Origin: an uncultured Alphaproteobacteria bacterium | GTDB taxonomy: Bacteria; Pseudomonadota; Alphaproteobacteria; Rhizobiales; Aestuariivirgaceae | Length of the DNA: 16,307 nt | Direction: 5' to 3' | Assembly: GCA_937868035.1 (NCBI GenBank) | Contig: CALMLK010000241.1 | Coordinates: forward strand, 1-16,307 | In this document: piece after piece, positions 6,654 to 14,738 of the stretch | Layout: every line of letters starts with the position of its first letter | How positions within the stretch are numbered: the stretch's first letter is position 1 | Translations under genes and position numbers: made by a program | The notes under the pieces: generated by a model | What the model was told of the DNA's origin: nothing | What the model saw: only the letters and a program-made list of their open reading frames with translations | The model's database searches: none

Positions 6654-9600
6654 ATGAAGCCAGGATTGCCGTGGAGTGTGAAGGGAATCGAGCCGGATGT
6701 GCGCGAAGCTGCGAAGCTTGCCGCCCGCCGGTCGGGGATGACCCTGGGCGAATGGCTGAACAGCACCATCATGGATCAGGCCGATGGCCCGGCCGAAGTG
6801 CCGCCGCCAGCCGCGGCGCGGGCGAGGTCCCGTGCACCGGCAGCCGGCATGCCCGCCATTGAACGTGCCGCCAGCCGCCTCGAAGACATCGCGGAGAAAC
6901 TCGCCCGCCTGTCCATTGGCGAATCGGCCACCGCCTCGCGGATCGGCATCCACCCAGCCGAAGACCGCCACGACACCGAAGCGATGCAGCGCGTGCTGAG
7001 CCGCGTCGAGAACAACGAACGCCAGACCGTCGAGGCAATCACCGGCCTCAACGAGCGCATCGCCGGCCTCAGCCGCCAGCTCACCAGCACGCCCCGCCCG
7101 CAAGCCTCGCGCGTCGAGGATTCTCAGGGCTTCCAGGCGCTGGAAAAGGCGGTGCGCAGCATCGTCGAGCACATGGAGACGAGTGAGAAGCGCAACAAGG
7201 AAACCTTCAAGTCGCTGCAGGACCGCCTCTCCTCGCTGAACAGCAAGGCGCAGACCTCCGACAACGACCAGATCGTCCGCCAGGCACCGGCCTTCTCGGC
7301 GCTGGAATCGCGCCTTGCCGATCTCGCCAAGCGCGTGGAGCGCACCGAAACCTCGCCGCAACACCAGACCTTGTCCGATCTCCTGCGCCGCGAAATCACC
7401 GATCTCGCCAAGCGCATCGACCAGGTGCGCGAGAATTCCGAGACCCTTGCCAACAAGGCCCAGACGCAGGCCGTGCAGGCGAGCCAGCACGAATTGCGCG
7501 CCATTGAAAGCCGCATTCTCGGCCTCCTGAAGGAAGCCCAGTCGTCGCTCTCCAGCGCCTCTGCGGGCCCTGCCGAAATCCAGCGCCTGCGCGGCGAGAT
7601 CGAACGCCTCAACCGCCGCATCGACGAAACGCAGGCACAGACAGCGGGCGCAGGCCCCGACGTCCTGGAACTGCGCGCCGCCGTGGAGCAACTCTCCACC
7701 CGCGTGGCGCAGGGACCCGACATGCGGCCGCTCGCCGACATGGATCGCCGCATCCTCGACATCACCCAGCGCCTCGAACAGACGCAGGCCGCGACGCGCG
7801 CCATGCCGCAGTTCGCCGAACTGGAAAACCGCATCGCCGAGCTGGACTACAAGTTCAGCGAAGCCATGGCCGGCCGCGGCTCGTCGCACGCCGCCGAGAT
7901 CGAGGAACGCATTGCCGAAGTCTCCGAACGCCTGAGCCGCACGGAACAGCAGCTCTCGTCGCTCGAAACGATCGAGCGCGCCGTGAACCAGCTCTTCGAT
8001 ACGATGGAGCAGCAGCGCAAGTGGACGGAAGAGGTGGCCGAGGGTGCCGCCAACCGCGTGGCGCAGCAGATCATGGCCGCCGGGCCCCAGCAGGTGTCGC
8101 TTGCCGGTTCGCCGGAAATCCAGGCCCTGGAAAGCGGCCTCACCGCCGTTCGCACCGCCGCCGAAACTGCCGACCAGCGCAACCAGGAAACGCTGGAAGC
8201 CGTCCACGATACGCTGGAGCAAATCGTCACCAAGCTCGCGGAGCTGGAAACGGCAACGATCGGCCAGCGCGTTGCCGCCGCTGCAGCACCAGTTGCCGCA
8301 GCACCGCAGGAGCAGCCGGTAGAGGCCATGGAAGCCTTCCCGCCGCTGCCGCCCGATCCGGATAACAATCCCTTCGCCCATCAGGCCGCGATCGATGACG
8401 TGCAGCCCATGGCGGAAATCCAGGCGGCACCGGAAGGATTTGCCGCGGCTCCCAGCCTCAATCCCTTTGAAGCGCCGCCGCAACCTGCGGCCAACCCCTT
8501 CGCCCCCATGGGCGCTGCCGTCGATCCCGCGGCCTTTGCCAGCGGCGACGATTTCATTGCCGCAGCCCGCCGGGCCGCCCAGGCCGCATCCCAGCAGAAG
8601 TCGCTGCTCAGCGGCATCGCACCGGGTGCAGCCAAGATGAGCGAAGAAAGCTCCAAGAGGCTGCTCAAGCTGTCGATCTTCAAGTCGAAGCAGAAGGCCC
8701 AGGCCGCAGCACAGGCGCAAGGCCCGGTCGGACTGACGGGCGAGATCAAGCCGCCGCCCGGCTTCAAGCCTGCCAACAGCAACACCGAGAACAAGCGCCG
8801 CAAGCTCCTGCTCATGGGTCTTGTGCTGCTCGCCGCCGTCTCTGCCTTCACCTTCAACATGGTGGGCCGTGGTCACAAGGTGAAGGCGCCGGTGACACCC
8901 ACCGCCGTGGAACAGTCGATCGAACAGGGCCAGACCACGCCGCCCACCGCGGTTTCGCCCGTGCCGTCGGACAATGGCGCAGCACCGGCAGCCCCGGCTG
9001 CCGTGCCTGCACCGCTGGAAAGCGGCGCACTGGAATCAGGCGACAGCGATCCCATTCTGACAGGTTCATTGCCCTCCACGTTGGGCAGCAAACCGATCGC
9101 AGCCCTCGTCGCTGGCGATACGGCCGCACCCGAAAACCTGCCGCCCTCGGAAGTGGGTTCCATGGCGCTCCGCGAAGCGGCGGCCCTTGGCGATGCCACG
9201 GCGCAGTTCGTGATCGCCACCCGCTATCTCAATGGCGAAAAGGTGGAGCAGAACTTCGAGAAGGCCGCCTTCTGGTACGGCAAGGCCGCAGCCCAAGGTT
9301 CCGCCCCGGCGCAATACCGCCTCGCCACCATGTATGAGCGCGGCCGCGGCGTCGCCAAGGACCTGAAGGCGGCACTCGGCTGGTATGAACGCGCTGCCAG
9401 CCTCGGCAACGTCAAGTCCATGCACAACGCCGCCGTGCTCGCCTCCGGCAGCGAGTTGGCCTCGCCCGACTACAAGCGCGCCTACAAGTGGTTCTCGCTC
9501 GGTGCCGCCCACGGCCTCAAGGACAGCCAGTTCAATCTCGCTGTCCTGCTGGAACGCGGCCTCGGAACCGAAGCCAATCCGGCGGATGCCTGGTTCTGGT

Positions 9601-9797
9601 ATTCCGTTGCGGCCCAGCAGAAGGACGACGATGCCAAGAAGCGCGCCGCAACGCTCGCCAAGGCCATGTCGCCCAGCGAACTCCTTGGTGCCAAGACACG
9701 CCTCGCCGCCTGGTCGCCCGAGAAGGCCCCCGATGGCGCCAACGTGATCGCCATCAACAATCCGGACTGGAACGTGCAGATGAGCGTGGGCGGCTAG
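6654..9797 (+). CDS. PodJ-like polar localisation factor: coiled coils, one TM helix, periplasmic Sel1 repeats
   Basis: A 1047-residue bitopic protein, probably a pole-organising scaffold like PodJ of Caulobacter and rhizobia. It starts MKPGLPWSVKGIE, then REAAKLAARRSGMTLGEWLN; this N-terminal block is shared, from memory, with PodJ. Residues about 70-550 are Glu/Arg/Gln-rich heptad-like coiled coil. Residues 550-700 are Ala/Pro-rich and disordered, with three NPF motifs (N572, N603, N614) and DFIAAARRAAQAA near 633-646. A basic KRRK precedes one membrane helix (718-737), so the N-terminus is cytoplasmic. A Pro/Ala linker leads to about four Sel1 repeats (846-995), predicted periplasmic. Unlike Caulobacter PodJ, no peptidoglycan-binding domain follows; the protein ends soon after the repeats. 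It is monocistronic and divergent from nudC. Family assignment is good, orthology less so; it could also be annotated simply as a Sel1-repeat or TPR protein. Confidence 0.82.
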   Translation: MKPGLPWSVKGIEPDVREAAKLAARRSGMTLGEWLNSTIMDQADGPAEVPPPAAARARSRAPAAGMPAIERAASRLEDIAEKLARLSIGESATASRIGIHPAEDRHDTEAMQRVLSRVENNERQTVEAITGLNERIAGLSRQLTSTPRPQASRVEDSQGFQALEKAVRSIVEHMETSEKRNKETFKSLQDRLSSLNSKAQTSDNDQIVRQAPAFSALESRLADLAKRVERTETSPQHQTLSDLLRREITDLAKRIDQVRENSETLANKAQTQAVQASQHELRAIESRILGLLKEAQSSLSSASAGPAEIQRLRGEIERLNRRIDETQAQTAGAGPDVLELRAAVEQLSTRVAQGPDMRPLADMDRRILDITQRLEQTQAATRAMPQFAELENRIAELDYKFSEAMAGRGSSHAAEIEERIAEVSERLSRTEQQLSSLETIERAVNQLFDTMEQQRKWTEEVAEGAANRVAQQIMAAGPQQVSLAGSPEIQALESGLTAVRTAAETADQRNQETLEAVHDTLEQIVTKLAELETATIGQRVAAAAAPVAAAPQEQPVEAMEAFPPLPPDPDNNPFAHQAAIDDVQPMAEIQAAPEGFAAAPSLNPFEAPPQPAANPFAPMGAAVDPAAFASGDDFIAAARRAAQAASQQKSLLSGIAPGAAKMSEESSKRLLKLSIFKSKQKAQAAAQAQGPVGLTGEIKPPPGFKPANSNTENKRRKLLLMGLVLLAAVSAFTFNMVGRGHKVKAPVTPTAVEQSIEQGQTTPPTAVSPVPSDNGAAPAAPAAVPAPLESGALESGDSDPILTGSLPSTLGSKPIAALVAGDTAAPENLPPSEVGSMALREAAALGDATAQFVIATRYLNGEKVEQNFEKAAFWYGKAAAQGSAPAQYRLATMYERGRGVAKDLKAALGWYERAASLGNVKSMHNAAVLASGSELASPDYKRAYKWFSLGAAHGLKDSQFNLAVLLERGLGTEANPADAWFWYSVAAQQKDDDAKKRAATLAKAMSPSELLGAKTRLAAWSPEKAPDGANVIAINNPDWNVQMSVGG

Positions 9798-9804
9798 CTC
9801 ACGC
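9784..9804. repeat. Hairpin spanning the shared stop of the PodJ-like gene and pdeM
   Basis: GCGTGGGC (9784-9791) can pair with GCTCACGC (9797-9804), eight pairs with one G-U, around the loop GGCTA. The loop and edge hold CTAG (9794-9797), in which both convergent genes end. No T-run follows on either strand, so if it stops transcription it is not a classical terminator. Confidence 0.45.
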
Positions 9805-10489
9805 GCAGGTACGGAAAACGGTACATCTTTTGCCGGGCCAGCAGGAACACGCTGGCCCGCTCCGTTTCCAGAAGGCCATCGAATGCGGCGGTGCGGACGC
9901 TGAGGCCCCCCGTATAGGCCCCGAAGGCCGGAAGGATGATGCGGCGCGTATCCGCCACGAAACATTTTCCCCGCACCATGTGGCCGCGCTGAACCACGCC
10001 GGCACCGGGGTGCAGGTGGCCGGCGATTTCCGGTGCGGCGAGCTTGCCCGAGGGGGCGTGCCGCAAGGTGACGGGCCCCAGTTGCACGCTGTCCACATGC
10101 CGGCCGCCCAAACCCGTCTTCGGCCCCGGATCATGATTGCCGCTGATCCACACCGTCTCGATCCGCCCCGTCAGCGCCGTCAGCCGGGCCGACGCTTCAT
10201 CGCCCAGCAGCGCATGGCCTTTGGCGTCGTGAAAACTGTCGCCGAGAAGATAGAGGGTCCTGGCCCCCGTATCGGCAATCACCGCCTCCAGTGCGGAGAG
10301 CGTGAGGCTCGTATCATAGGGCGGCACACTGATGCCGCGCCGCGCCAGGGCCGCACCCTGTTCCAGATGCAGGTCAGCAACCAGCAGCGCACCGAACGCG
10401 GGCGCAAACAGGGCTCCCGAGAGGTCCGGCCGGAAGCTCACCCCGGCAAGCGAGATGTCATGGACCTTAGACAAGCCGGACGGCCTCAT
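9794..10489 (-). CDS. pdeM: Ligase-associated DNA damage response metallophosphoesterase PdeM
   Basis: A calcineurin-like phosphoesterase, cytoplasmic, predicted nuclease of the ligase-associated repair module (Lhr helicase, PdeM, exonuclease, LigB-type ligase). It is 231 residues from the ATG at 10487-10489. The two-metal site motifs are in order: VADLHLE with D39 and H41, GDSFHD at 83-88, GNHD at 117-120 and GHLHPG at 157-162. The start is uncertain: the ATG overlaps the end of lhr by 23 bp and has a poor ribosome site, whereas a TTG at 10472-10474 has GAGG nine bases upstream and would give 226 residues. Either way it is coupled to lhr in one operon. Its TAG shares CTAG with the stop of the convergent PodJ-like gene. 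The nuclease role is inferred from the family and neighbour. Confidence 0.9.
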   Translation of the reverse strand: MRPSGLSKVHDISLAGVSFRPDLSGALFAPAFGALLVADLHLEQGAALARRGISVPPYDTSLTLSALEAVIADTGARTLYLLGDSFHDAKGHALLGDEASARLTALTGRIETVWISGNHDPGPKTGLGGRHVDSVQLGPVTLRHAPSGKLAAPEIAGHLHPGAGVVQRGHMVRGKCFVADTRRIILPAFGAYTGGLSVRTAAFDGLLETERASVFLLARQKMYRFPYLRVS

Positions 10490-12938
10490 CCATGAGTTGC
10501 TCGGCGGCTTCGGCGAGAAGGGCATCATCGCCACTGCCTTGAATCGATTCGCGCCCGATCTCAAGCAGCACCGGAACGGCAAGGGGGGACACCCGCTCCC
10601 GGTCGCGGTGCAGGATCTGGTTCTTGATGCGCTTCAACAATCCGCCAAGCCGGTGCACGTCGATCAATCCCTCCGCGGCGTCATCCCAGGCCGCACGCAA
10701 CAGCACATGGTCCGGCTGGTGCGAGCGCAGCGCATCGTAGATGAGGTCGGTGTTGACCGTCACCTGACGCGTGGTCTTCTCCTTGCCGGGAATGCGCCGC
10801 TCTATCAGCCCTGCGATGATGGCGACATTGCGGAAGGTTCGCTTCATCAGGTTGGACTCGGCGAGCCACGCCTCAAGGTCGTCACCCAGCATGTCCTCAT
10901 CGAAGAGCCGCGCCAAGGAAAGGCGTCCCTCGGCGATCATCGCGCCCATGTCACGCAGCCCCCAGACAACCAGCGCATATTCGGACGCGGTGAAGCCGAG
11001 TGGCCGCGCCCCCAGGCGCTCCAGGCGCCGGGTGAGCAGCATGCCCAGTGTCTGTTGCGCCAGCCGACCCTCGAACGGGTAGCAGACCATGTAGAATTTG
11101 TCGGCGCGCGGGAAGGTCTCCACCAGCATCTGGTTCTCGTCGGGCAGGACGCTGGCCCAGCGCTGCGTCGACAGCCAGTCGCGCACCTGCGGCGGCAGGT
11201 GCCCCCAGCGCGAGGGGTCGGCGAGGATGCGCCGCACCCGCTGCGCCAGATAGGTGGACAAGGGAAACTTGCCGCCCTGATAGGAGGGGATGCGCGGGTC
11301 GCGGCCGGGCGCGCGCGTCGCCAGCGCGCCGTACTCGTCCAAGCCTTCATGGCGCAGCACCTGACCTGCAAACAGATAGGTGTCGCCATAGGCCAGTTGC
11401 GCGATGAATGACTCTTCCAGTTCGCCGAGCACAAACCCGCCTGTCGCCACCCGCTTGCCCAGCACGGTGCGGATTCGGGCGATGCGCACCTTGATCATCT
11501 CGTCTTCGACAATGGTACCGATGTTGAGACGGTACTGCTGGCCCAGCCGCGGATGCGACAGCCGCCACAAACCGTCGGGTTGCTGGCGGAGCTTGGCATA
11601 GCGCTCGTAGGACTTGAGCGCGTAGCCGCCGGTCGCCACGTAATCGAGCGTCTGGTCGAACAGATCGCGCGCCAGGTTGCGGAAGGTGAAGGCCGATGTG
11701 ACCTCGCGGAACAGGTCATCGCCGGAGAAGGGCCCTGCCACGGCGCGCCCCAATATGTGCTGGGCCAGCACGTCGAGCTTCATCACCATCGGGTATTCGG
11801 TGTCCTGCGCATTGTCAGCCACGGCTTCCACGGCCGCTTCGCATTCCAGCACCTCGAAGCGGTTGGACGGCACCAGCAGCGCCTTGCTCGGATCGTCGAG
11901 CCTGTGGTTGGCGCGGCCGATCCGCTGCAGCAGGCGGCTCGATCCCTTGGGAGCACCCACCTGGATCACGAGATCCACGTCGCCCCAGTCGATGCCGAGA
12001 TCGAGAGTGGAGGTGGCGACAACGGCCTTGAGGCTGTTCGCCGCCATGGCCGCTTCCACCTTGCGCCGCTGCGCCACATCGAGCGACCCGTGATGGAGGG
12101 CGATGGGCAGCGTGTCCTCGTTCACGTCCCACAGTTCCTTGAACAGCAACTCGGCTTGCGAGCGGGTGTTGACGAAGATAAGGCTCATGCCGTGGCGCTT
12201 GATGGCGGCATAGATGTCCGGCACCGCATAGCGCGAGGAATGTCCGGACCACGGCACCCGCTCCTCTGATTCCAGGATGTGGAGATCAGGCGCAGCACCG
12301 GCCGCACCCGTCACCAGCGCCACGGGCGGCGTGCCCGCAGGCGCAAGCCAGGCCCGCACCGCATCGGGGTCTGCGACGGTGGCGGACAGGCCGAAGAAGC
12401 GCGTTGCCGGCGCATGGGCGCGCACGCGCGTGAGGGCGAGCGAGAGCAGCACGCCCCGCTTCGACGTGACCACGGCGTGAAGCTCGTCGATGATGACGCT
12501 GCGAAGATTGCGCAGGAGATGCGCCGCCGCCGCGTCAGCCACCAGCAAGGACAGTTGCTCCGGCGTGGTGATCAGGATGTCGGGCGGATGCGTCCGGATG
12601 CGGGCGCGGCGCGATTGCGGCGTATCGCCGGTCCGCGTCTCGATGGTGATGGGGAGATTCATCTCCCGCACCGGCGCCTCCAGGTTGCGGGCAATATCAA
12701 CCGCCAGCGCCTTGAGCGGCGAGATGTAGAGCGTGTGGATGCCCTCGTGGCTGTGCGGTTCGGCCAGTTCATGCAGCGTCGGCAGGAAGCCGGCCAACGT
12801 CTTGCCGCCGCCTGTCGGAGAAATGAGCAACGCGGATTGCCCGGCGAGGCCTTGCTGCAACATGGCCAATTGGTGCGGGCGGGGCGTCCATCCCCGCGAC
12901 TGGAACCAGTCCGCGATCTTGTGATGCAATGCAGGCAT
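10467..12938 (-). CDS. lhr: Ligase-associated DNA damage response DEXH-box helicase (Lhr core type)
   Basis: A superfamily 2 DNA helicase of 823 residues, the usual length for the Lhr-core, ligase-associated form. Walker A is S40-PTGGGKT, motif II is DELH at 151-154, and motif III is SAT at 185-187. The second RecA domain carries LIFVNTRSQAE near 253-263 and VATSTLDLGIDWGDVD near 308-322. Motif VI is QRIGRANH (338-345). The remaining ~450 residues form the winged-helix and Lhr C-terminal core. The start at MPALHHKIADWF is chosen because this block opens the helicase fold; the frame continues upstream for 250 codons only as antisense of the MATE gene. Expression is with pdeM, which overlaps its 3' end. 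It is divergent from the MATE gene, with only 51 bp between starts. The usual ligase and exonuclease partners are not in the window. Confidence 0.94.
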   Translation of the reverse strand: MPALHHKIADWFQSRGWTPRPHQLAMLQQGLAGQSALLISPTGGGKTLAGFLPTLHELAEPHSHEGIHTLYISPLKALAVDIARNLEAPVREMNLPITIETRTGDTPQSRRARIRTHPPDILITTPEQLSLLVADAAAAHLLRNLRSVIIDELHAVVTSKRGVLLSLALTRVRAHAPATRFFGLSATVADPDAVRAWLAPAGTPPVALVTGAAGAAPDLHILESEERVPWSGHSSRYAVPDIYAAIKRHGMSLIFVNTRSQAELLFKELWDVNEDTLPIALHHGSLDVAQRRKVEAAMAANSLKAVVATSTLDLGIDWGDVDLVIQVGAPKGSSRLLQRIGRANHRLDDPSKALLVPSNRFEVLECEAAVEAVADNAQDTEYPMVMKLDVLAQHILGRAVAGPFSGDDLFREVTSAFTFRNLARDLFDQTLDYVATGGYALKSYERYAKLRQQPDGLWRLSHPRLGQQYRLNIGTIVEDEMIKVRIARIRTVLGKRVATGGFVLGELEESFIAQLAYGDTYLFAGQVLRHEGLDEYGALATRAPGRDPRIPSYQGGKFPLSTYLAQRVRRILADPSRWGHLPPQVRDWLSTQRWASVLPDENQMLVETFPRADKFYMVCYPFEGRLAQQTLGMLLTRRLERLGARPLGFTASEYALVVWGLRDMGAMIAEGRLSLARLFDEDMLGDDLEAWLAESNLMKRTFRNVAIIAGLIERRIPGKEKTTRQVTVNTDLIYDALRSHQPDHVLLRAAWDDAAEGLIDVHRLGGLLKRIKNQILHRDRERVSPLAVPVLLEIGRESIQGSGDDALLAEAAEQLMDEAVRLV

Positions 12939-12989
12939 AACAGCCCGGAGCTTGACGGAGCCGCCCGTCTCACGCAACCCGGCACCATC

Positions 12990-14315
12990 ATGGCACTTGC
13001 TCCCGGTCTCCCCATCACCCACCGATCGGTTCTCCGTATCGCCATTCCGATCGTGCTCTCGAACATGTCGGAACCGCTGATCGGCGTGGTCAACACGGCC
13101 GTCATGGGCCGCCTGCCCGGTCCGCACTATATCGGCGGCGTTGCCGTGGGAGCGCTGATCTTCGCCTTCCTCTTCTGGGGCTTTGGCTTTTTGCGGCTCT
13201 CCACAGGTGGTCTTTCGGCCCAAGCCACCGGCGCAGGCGACCATCCCGCCCTGGTGACGCTGCTGTTCCGCAGCCTGATCCTCGCGGGAGGAATTGGCCT
13301 CTGTCTCGTTGCCGCGGGGCCGTGGCTCGGGCCACTGGCCGTAGGGCTCGTGGGCGGCAGCGAAAAGGTCATGGCGGAAGCGCAGACCTATTTCAGTTAT
13401 CGAATCTGGGCGGCACCGGCGGCCCTCACCAACTTTGCCATCATGGGCTGGTTCATCGGCCAGGGCCGCGCCAGCACGGCTTTCGTGGTGCAACTCTTCC
13501 TCAATGTCACCAACATGGCGTTGAGTGCCGTCCTCGTGCTGGAAGCGGGCTATGCCACTGCGGGCGTAGGCCTCGCCGTCGTCTCCGCCGAATATGCCGC
13601 GATGGCGCTTGGCCTCGCACTGGCCGCACGCCGGCTTGCGATGCTCAGGCTCCGCCCGGACTGGCCGGTCATCTTGCAGCGCGAGCAATTCCTCAAGCTC
13701 GTCAGCGCCAACAGCGACATCATGATCCGCACCGTCTGCCTCGTCTTCGCCTTCGGATGGTTCGTCGCGCGGGGCGCCCGGCAGGGCGATCTGATCGTCG
13801 CCACCAACGCCGTGGTTCTCAATCTCTTCGAAGTGTCAGCCTACATGATCGATGGCTTCGCCTATGCCGCCGAGGCACTGGTGGGGCAGTCGATCGGCGC
13901 GAAGGTGCGGGAGCGCTTCCGCCGCGCCGTGGGGCTGACGACCCTGTGGGCCGGTGTGCTGGGATTGGCCTGCGCCGCGGTGATCCTCGTCTTCGGCAAC
14001 CAGTTGTCCGCGCTGATGACCGTCGATCCAGCCGTGCGCGAATCAGCTTCGCACTATTTCCTGTGGGCGGCGATGGCGACGGTGCTCGGCACCGCCTGCT
14101 TCCAGCTGGATGGCATCTTCACCGGTGCCATGGCCACCCGCGACATGCGCAACATGATGGTCGTCTCGCTCGCGGTCTATCTGGCGGCCTGGTGGGTGCT
14201 GGAACCGGCCTGGGGCAACCACGGCCTCTGGGCCGCACTCAACATCTTCTTCATCGCCCGTGGCATCACGTTCGCCGGACGGCTGGGCGCGATCGAGAAG
14301 AAAGTGTTTGGCTAG
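12990..14315 (+). CDS. MATE family efflux transporter, DinF type
   Basis: A 441-residue inner-membrane exporter with about twelve hydrophobic helices in two MATE repeats, using a Na+ or H+ gradient; substrate unknown. The N-terminal region reads RIAIPIVLSNMSEPLIGVV then NTAVMGRLPG and ALIFAFLFWGFGFLRLSTGG. This pattern, with GFLRLSTGGL, is that of the DinF subfamily rather than NorM. The C-terminal half contains FQLDGIFTGAMATRDMRNMM, also DinF-like. The start at MALAPGLPITHRS is the first ATG that does not run into lhr on the other strand; longer readings overlap lhr by hundreds of bases. No Shine-Dalgarno is visible, so initiation is unusual or the message nearly leaderless. I saw no GTTC-N7-GTTC LexA box in the 51-bp gap. 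The stop TAG shares CTAG with the convergent TerB-like gene. Confidence 0.92.
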   Translation: MALAPGLPITHRSVLRIAIPIVLSNMSEPLIGVVNTAVMGRLPGPHYIGGVAVGALIFAFLFWGFGFLRLSTGGLSAQATGAGDHPALVTLLFRSLILAGGIGLCLVAAGPWLGPLAVGLVGGSEKVMAEAQTYFSYRIWAAPAALTNFAIMGWFIGQGRASTAFVVQLFLNVTNMALSAVLVLEAGYATAGVGLAVVSAEYAAMALGLALAARRLAMLRLRPDWPVILQREQFLKLVSANSDIMIRTVCLVFAFGWFVARGARQGDLIVATNAVVLNLFEVSAYMIDGFAYAAEALVGQSIGAKVRERFRRAVGLTTLWAGVLGLACAAVILVFGNQLSALMTVDPAVRESASHYFLWAAMATVLGTACFQLDGIFTGAMATRDMRNMMVVSLAVYLAAWWVLEPAWGNHGLWAALNIFFIARGITFAGRLGAIEKKVFG

Positions 14316-14725
14316 AGCGACTGGAACCGCGCAATGGCCGAGCGTTCCAGCGCTGCCGTCGTGAGTTTGTCCATGTTCAGGCCGTCGCGAAGGATTGAGA
14401 GGAAGCGCAGCTCCTCCTTGCCCACGGCGAGATCGACCGCCGCCACTTCCACGGCCAGCGCATAGGCTGTTTCGCGCAGGCGCACCGGCAACTGGTCCCT
14501 GACCAGTGCGATCACCGTCTGCATGCCGTCCTTCACCTGCAGCATGTCCCCGCATTCCTGCGCGACGGTGGCAAGGCGCGAGCGGTCGAAACCCTTGAAG
14601 ACGGGCAATGTGCGCACCAGAAGCTCGATCTCCGCCAGTTCCTCCGGCTTGATCGCACCCTCGACGCCCGACATCATCACCATCACGTAGATGAGGGCCT
14701 GTTCCGTGGAAATGGTACCTGACAT
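14312..14725 (-). CDS. TerB-like acidic helical protein of unknown function
   Basis: A 137-residue, predicted all-helical soluble protein of the TerB / TerB-like superfamily. Two similar halves each carry the acidic helix-turn pattern of that family: SGVEGAIKPEELAEIE (19-34) and VAAVDLAVGKEELRFL (94-109); the acidic side chains probably bind a metal ion. It has no signal or membrane segment. The start ATG (14723-14725) has AGGAG five bases upstream, and the gene begins 13 bp after the stop of the DinG-family helicase, so it is the downstream gene of that operon. Annotation as tellurite resistance would overreach, since no other ter gene is present. Its role is unknown; the neighbour hints at nucleic-acid repair or stress, by inference only. 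Confidence 0.82.
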   Translation of the reverse strand: MSGTISTEQALIYVMVMMSGVEGAIKPEELAEIELLVRTLPVFKGFDRSRLATVAQECGDMLQVKDGMQTVIALVRDQLPVRLRETAYALAVEVAAVDLAVGKEELRFLSILRDGLNMDKLTTAALERSAIARFQSL

Positions 14726-14738
14726 GGAAACTCCTGAT

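Noticed and set aside
6429..8876. An 815-codon open frame on the minus strand opposite the PodJ-like gene
   Set aside because: Its translation is Gly/Leu/Arg/His-rich with no recognisable domain, and it lies antisense to a coiled-coil gene biased to GC-rich codons, which empties the opposite frame of stops. It also runs through nudC's start region in another frame.
12279..12989. A 237-codon N-terminal extension of the MATE transporter
   Set aside because: It lies entirely over lhr on the other strand, is Arg-rich without membrane segments, and the MATE fold starts right after the ATG at 12990.
12939..13688. A 250-codon N-terminal extension of lhr
   Set aside because: It is antisense to the MATE gene and has no domain; the helicase fold begins at MPALHHKIADWF (12938).
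13322..14398. A 358-codon plus-strand frame within the MATE gene
   Set aside because: It is an Arg/Gly/His-rich out-of-frame shadow of the transporter with no membrane segments or known motifs.
14312..14725. Tellurite-resistance function for the TerB-like gene
   Set aside because: No terA, terC, terD or other ter gene is present; the fold alone does not establish that role.
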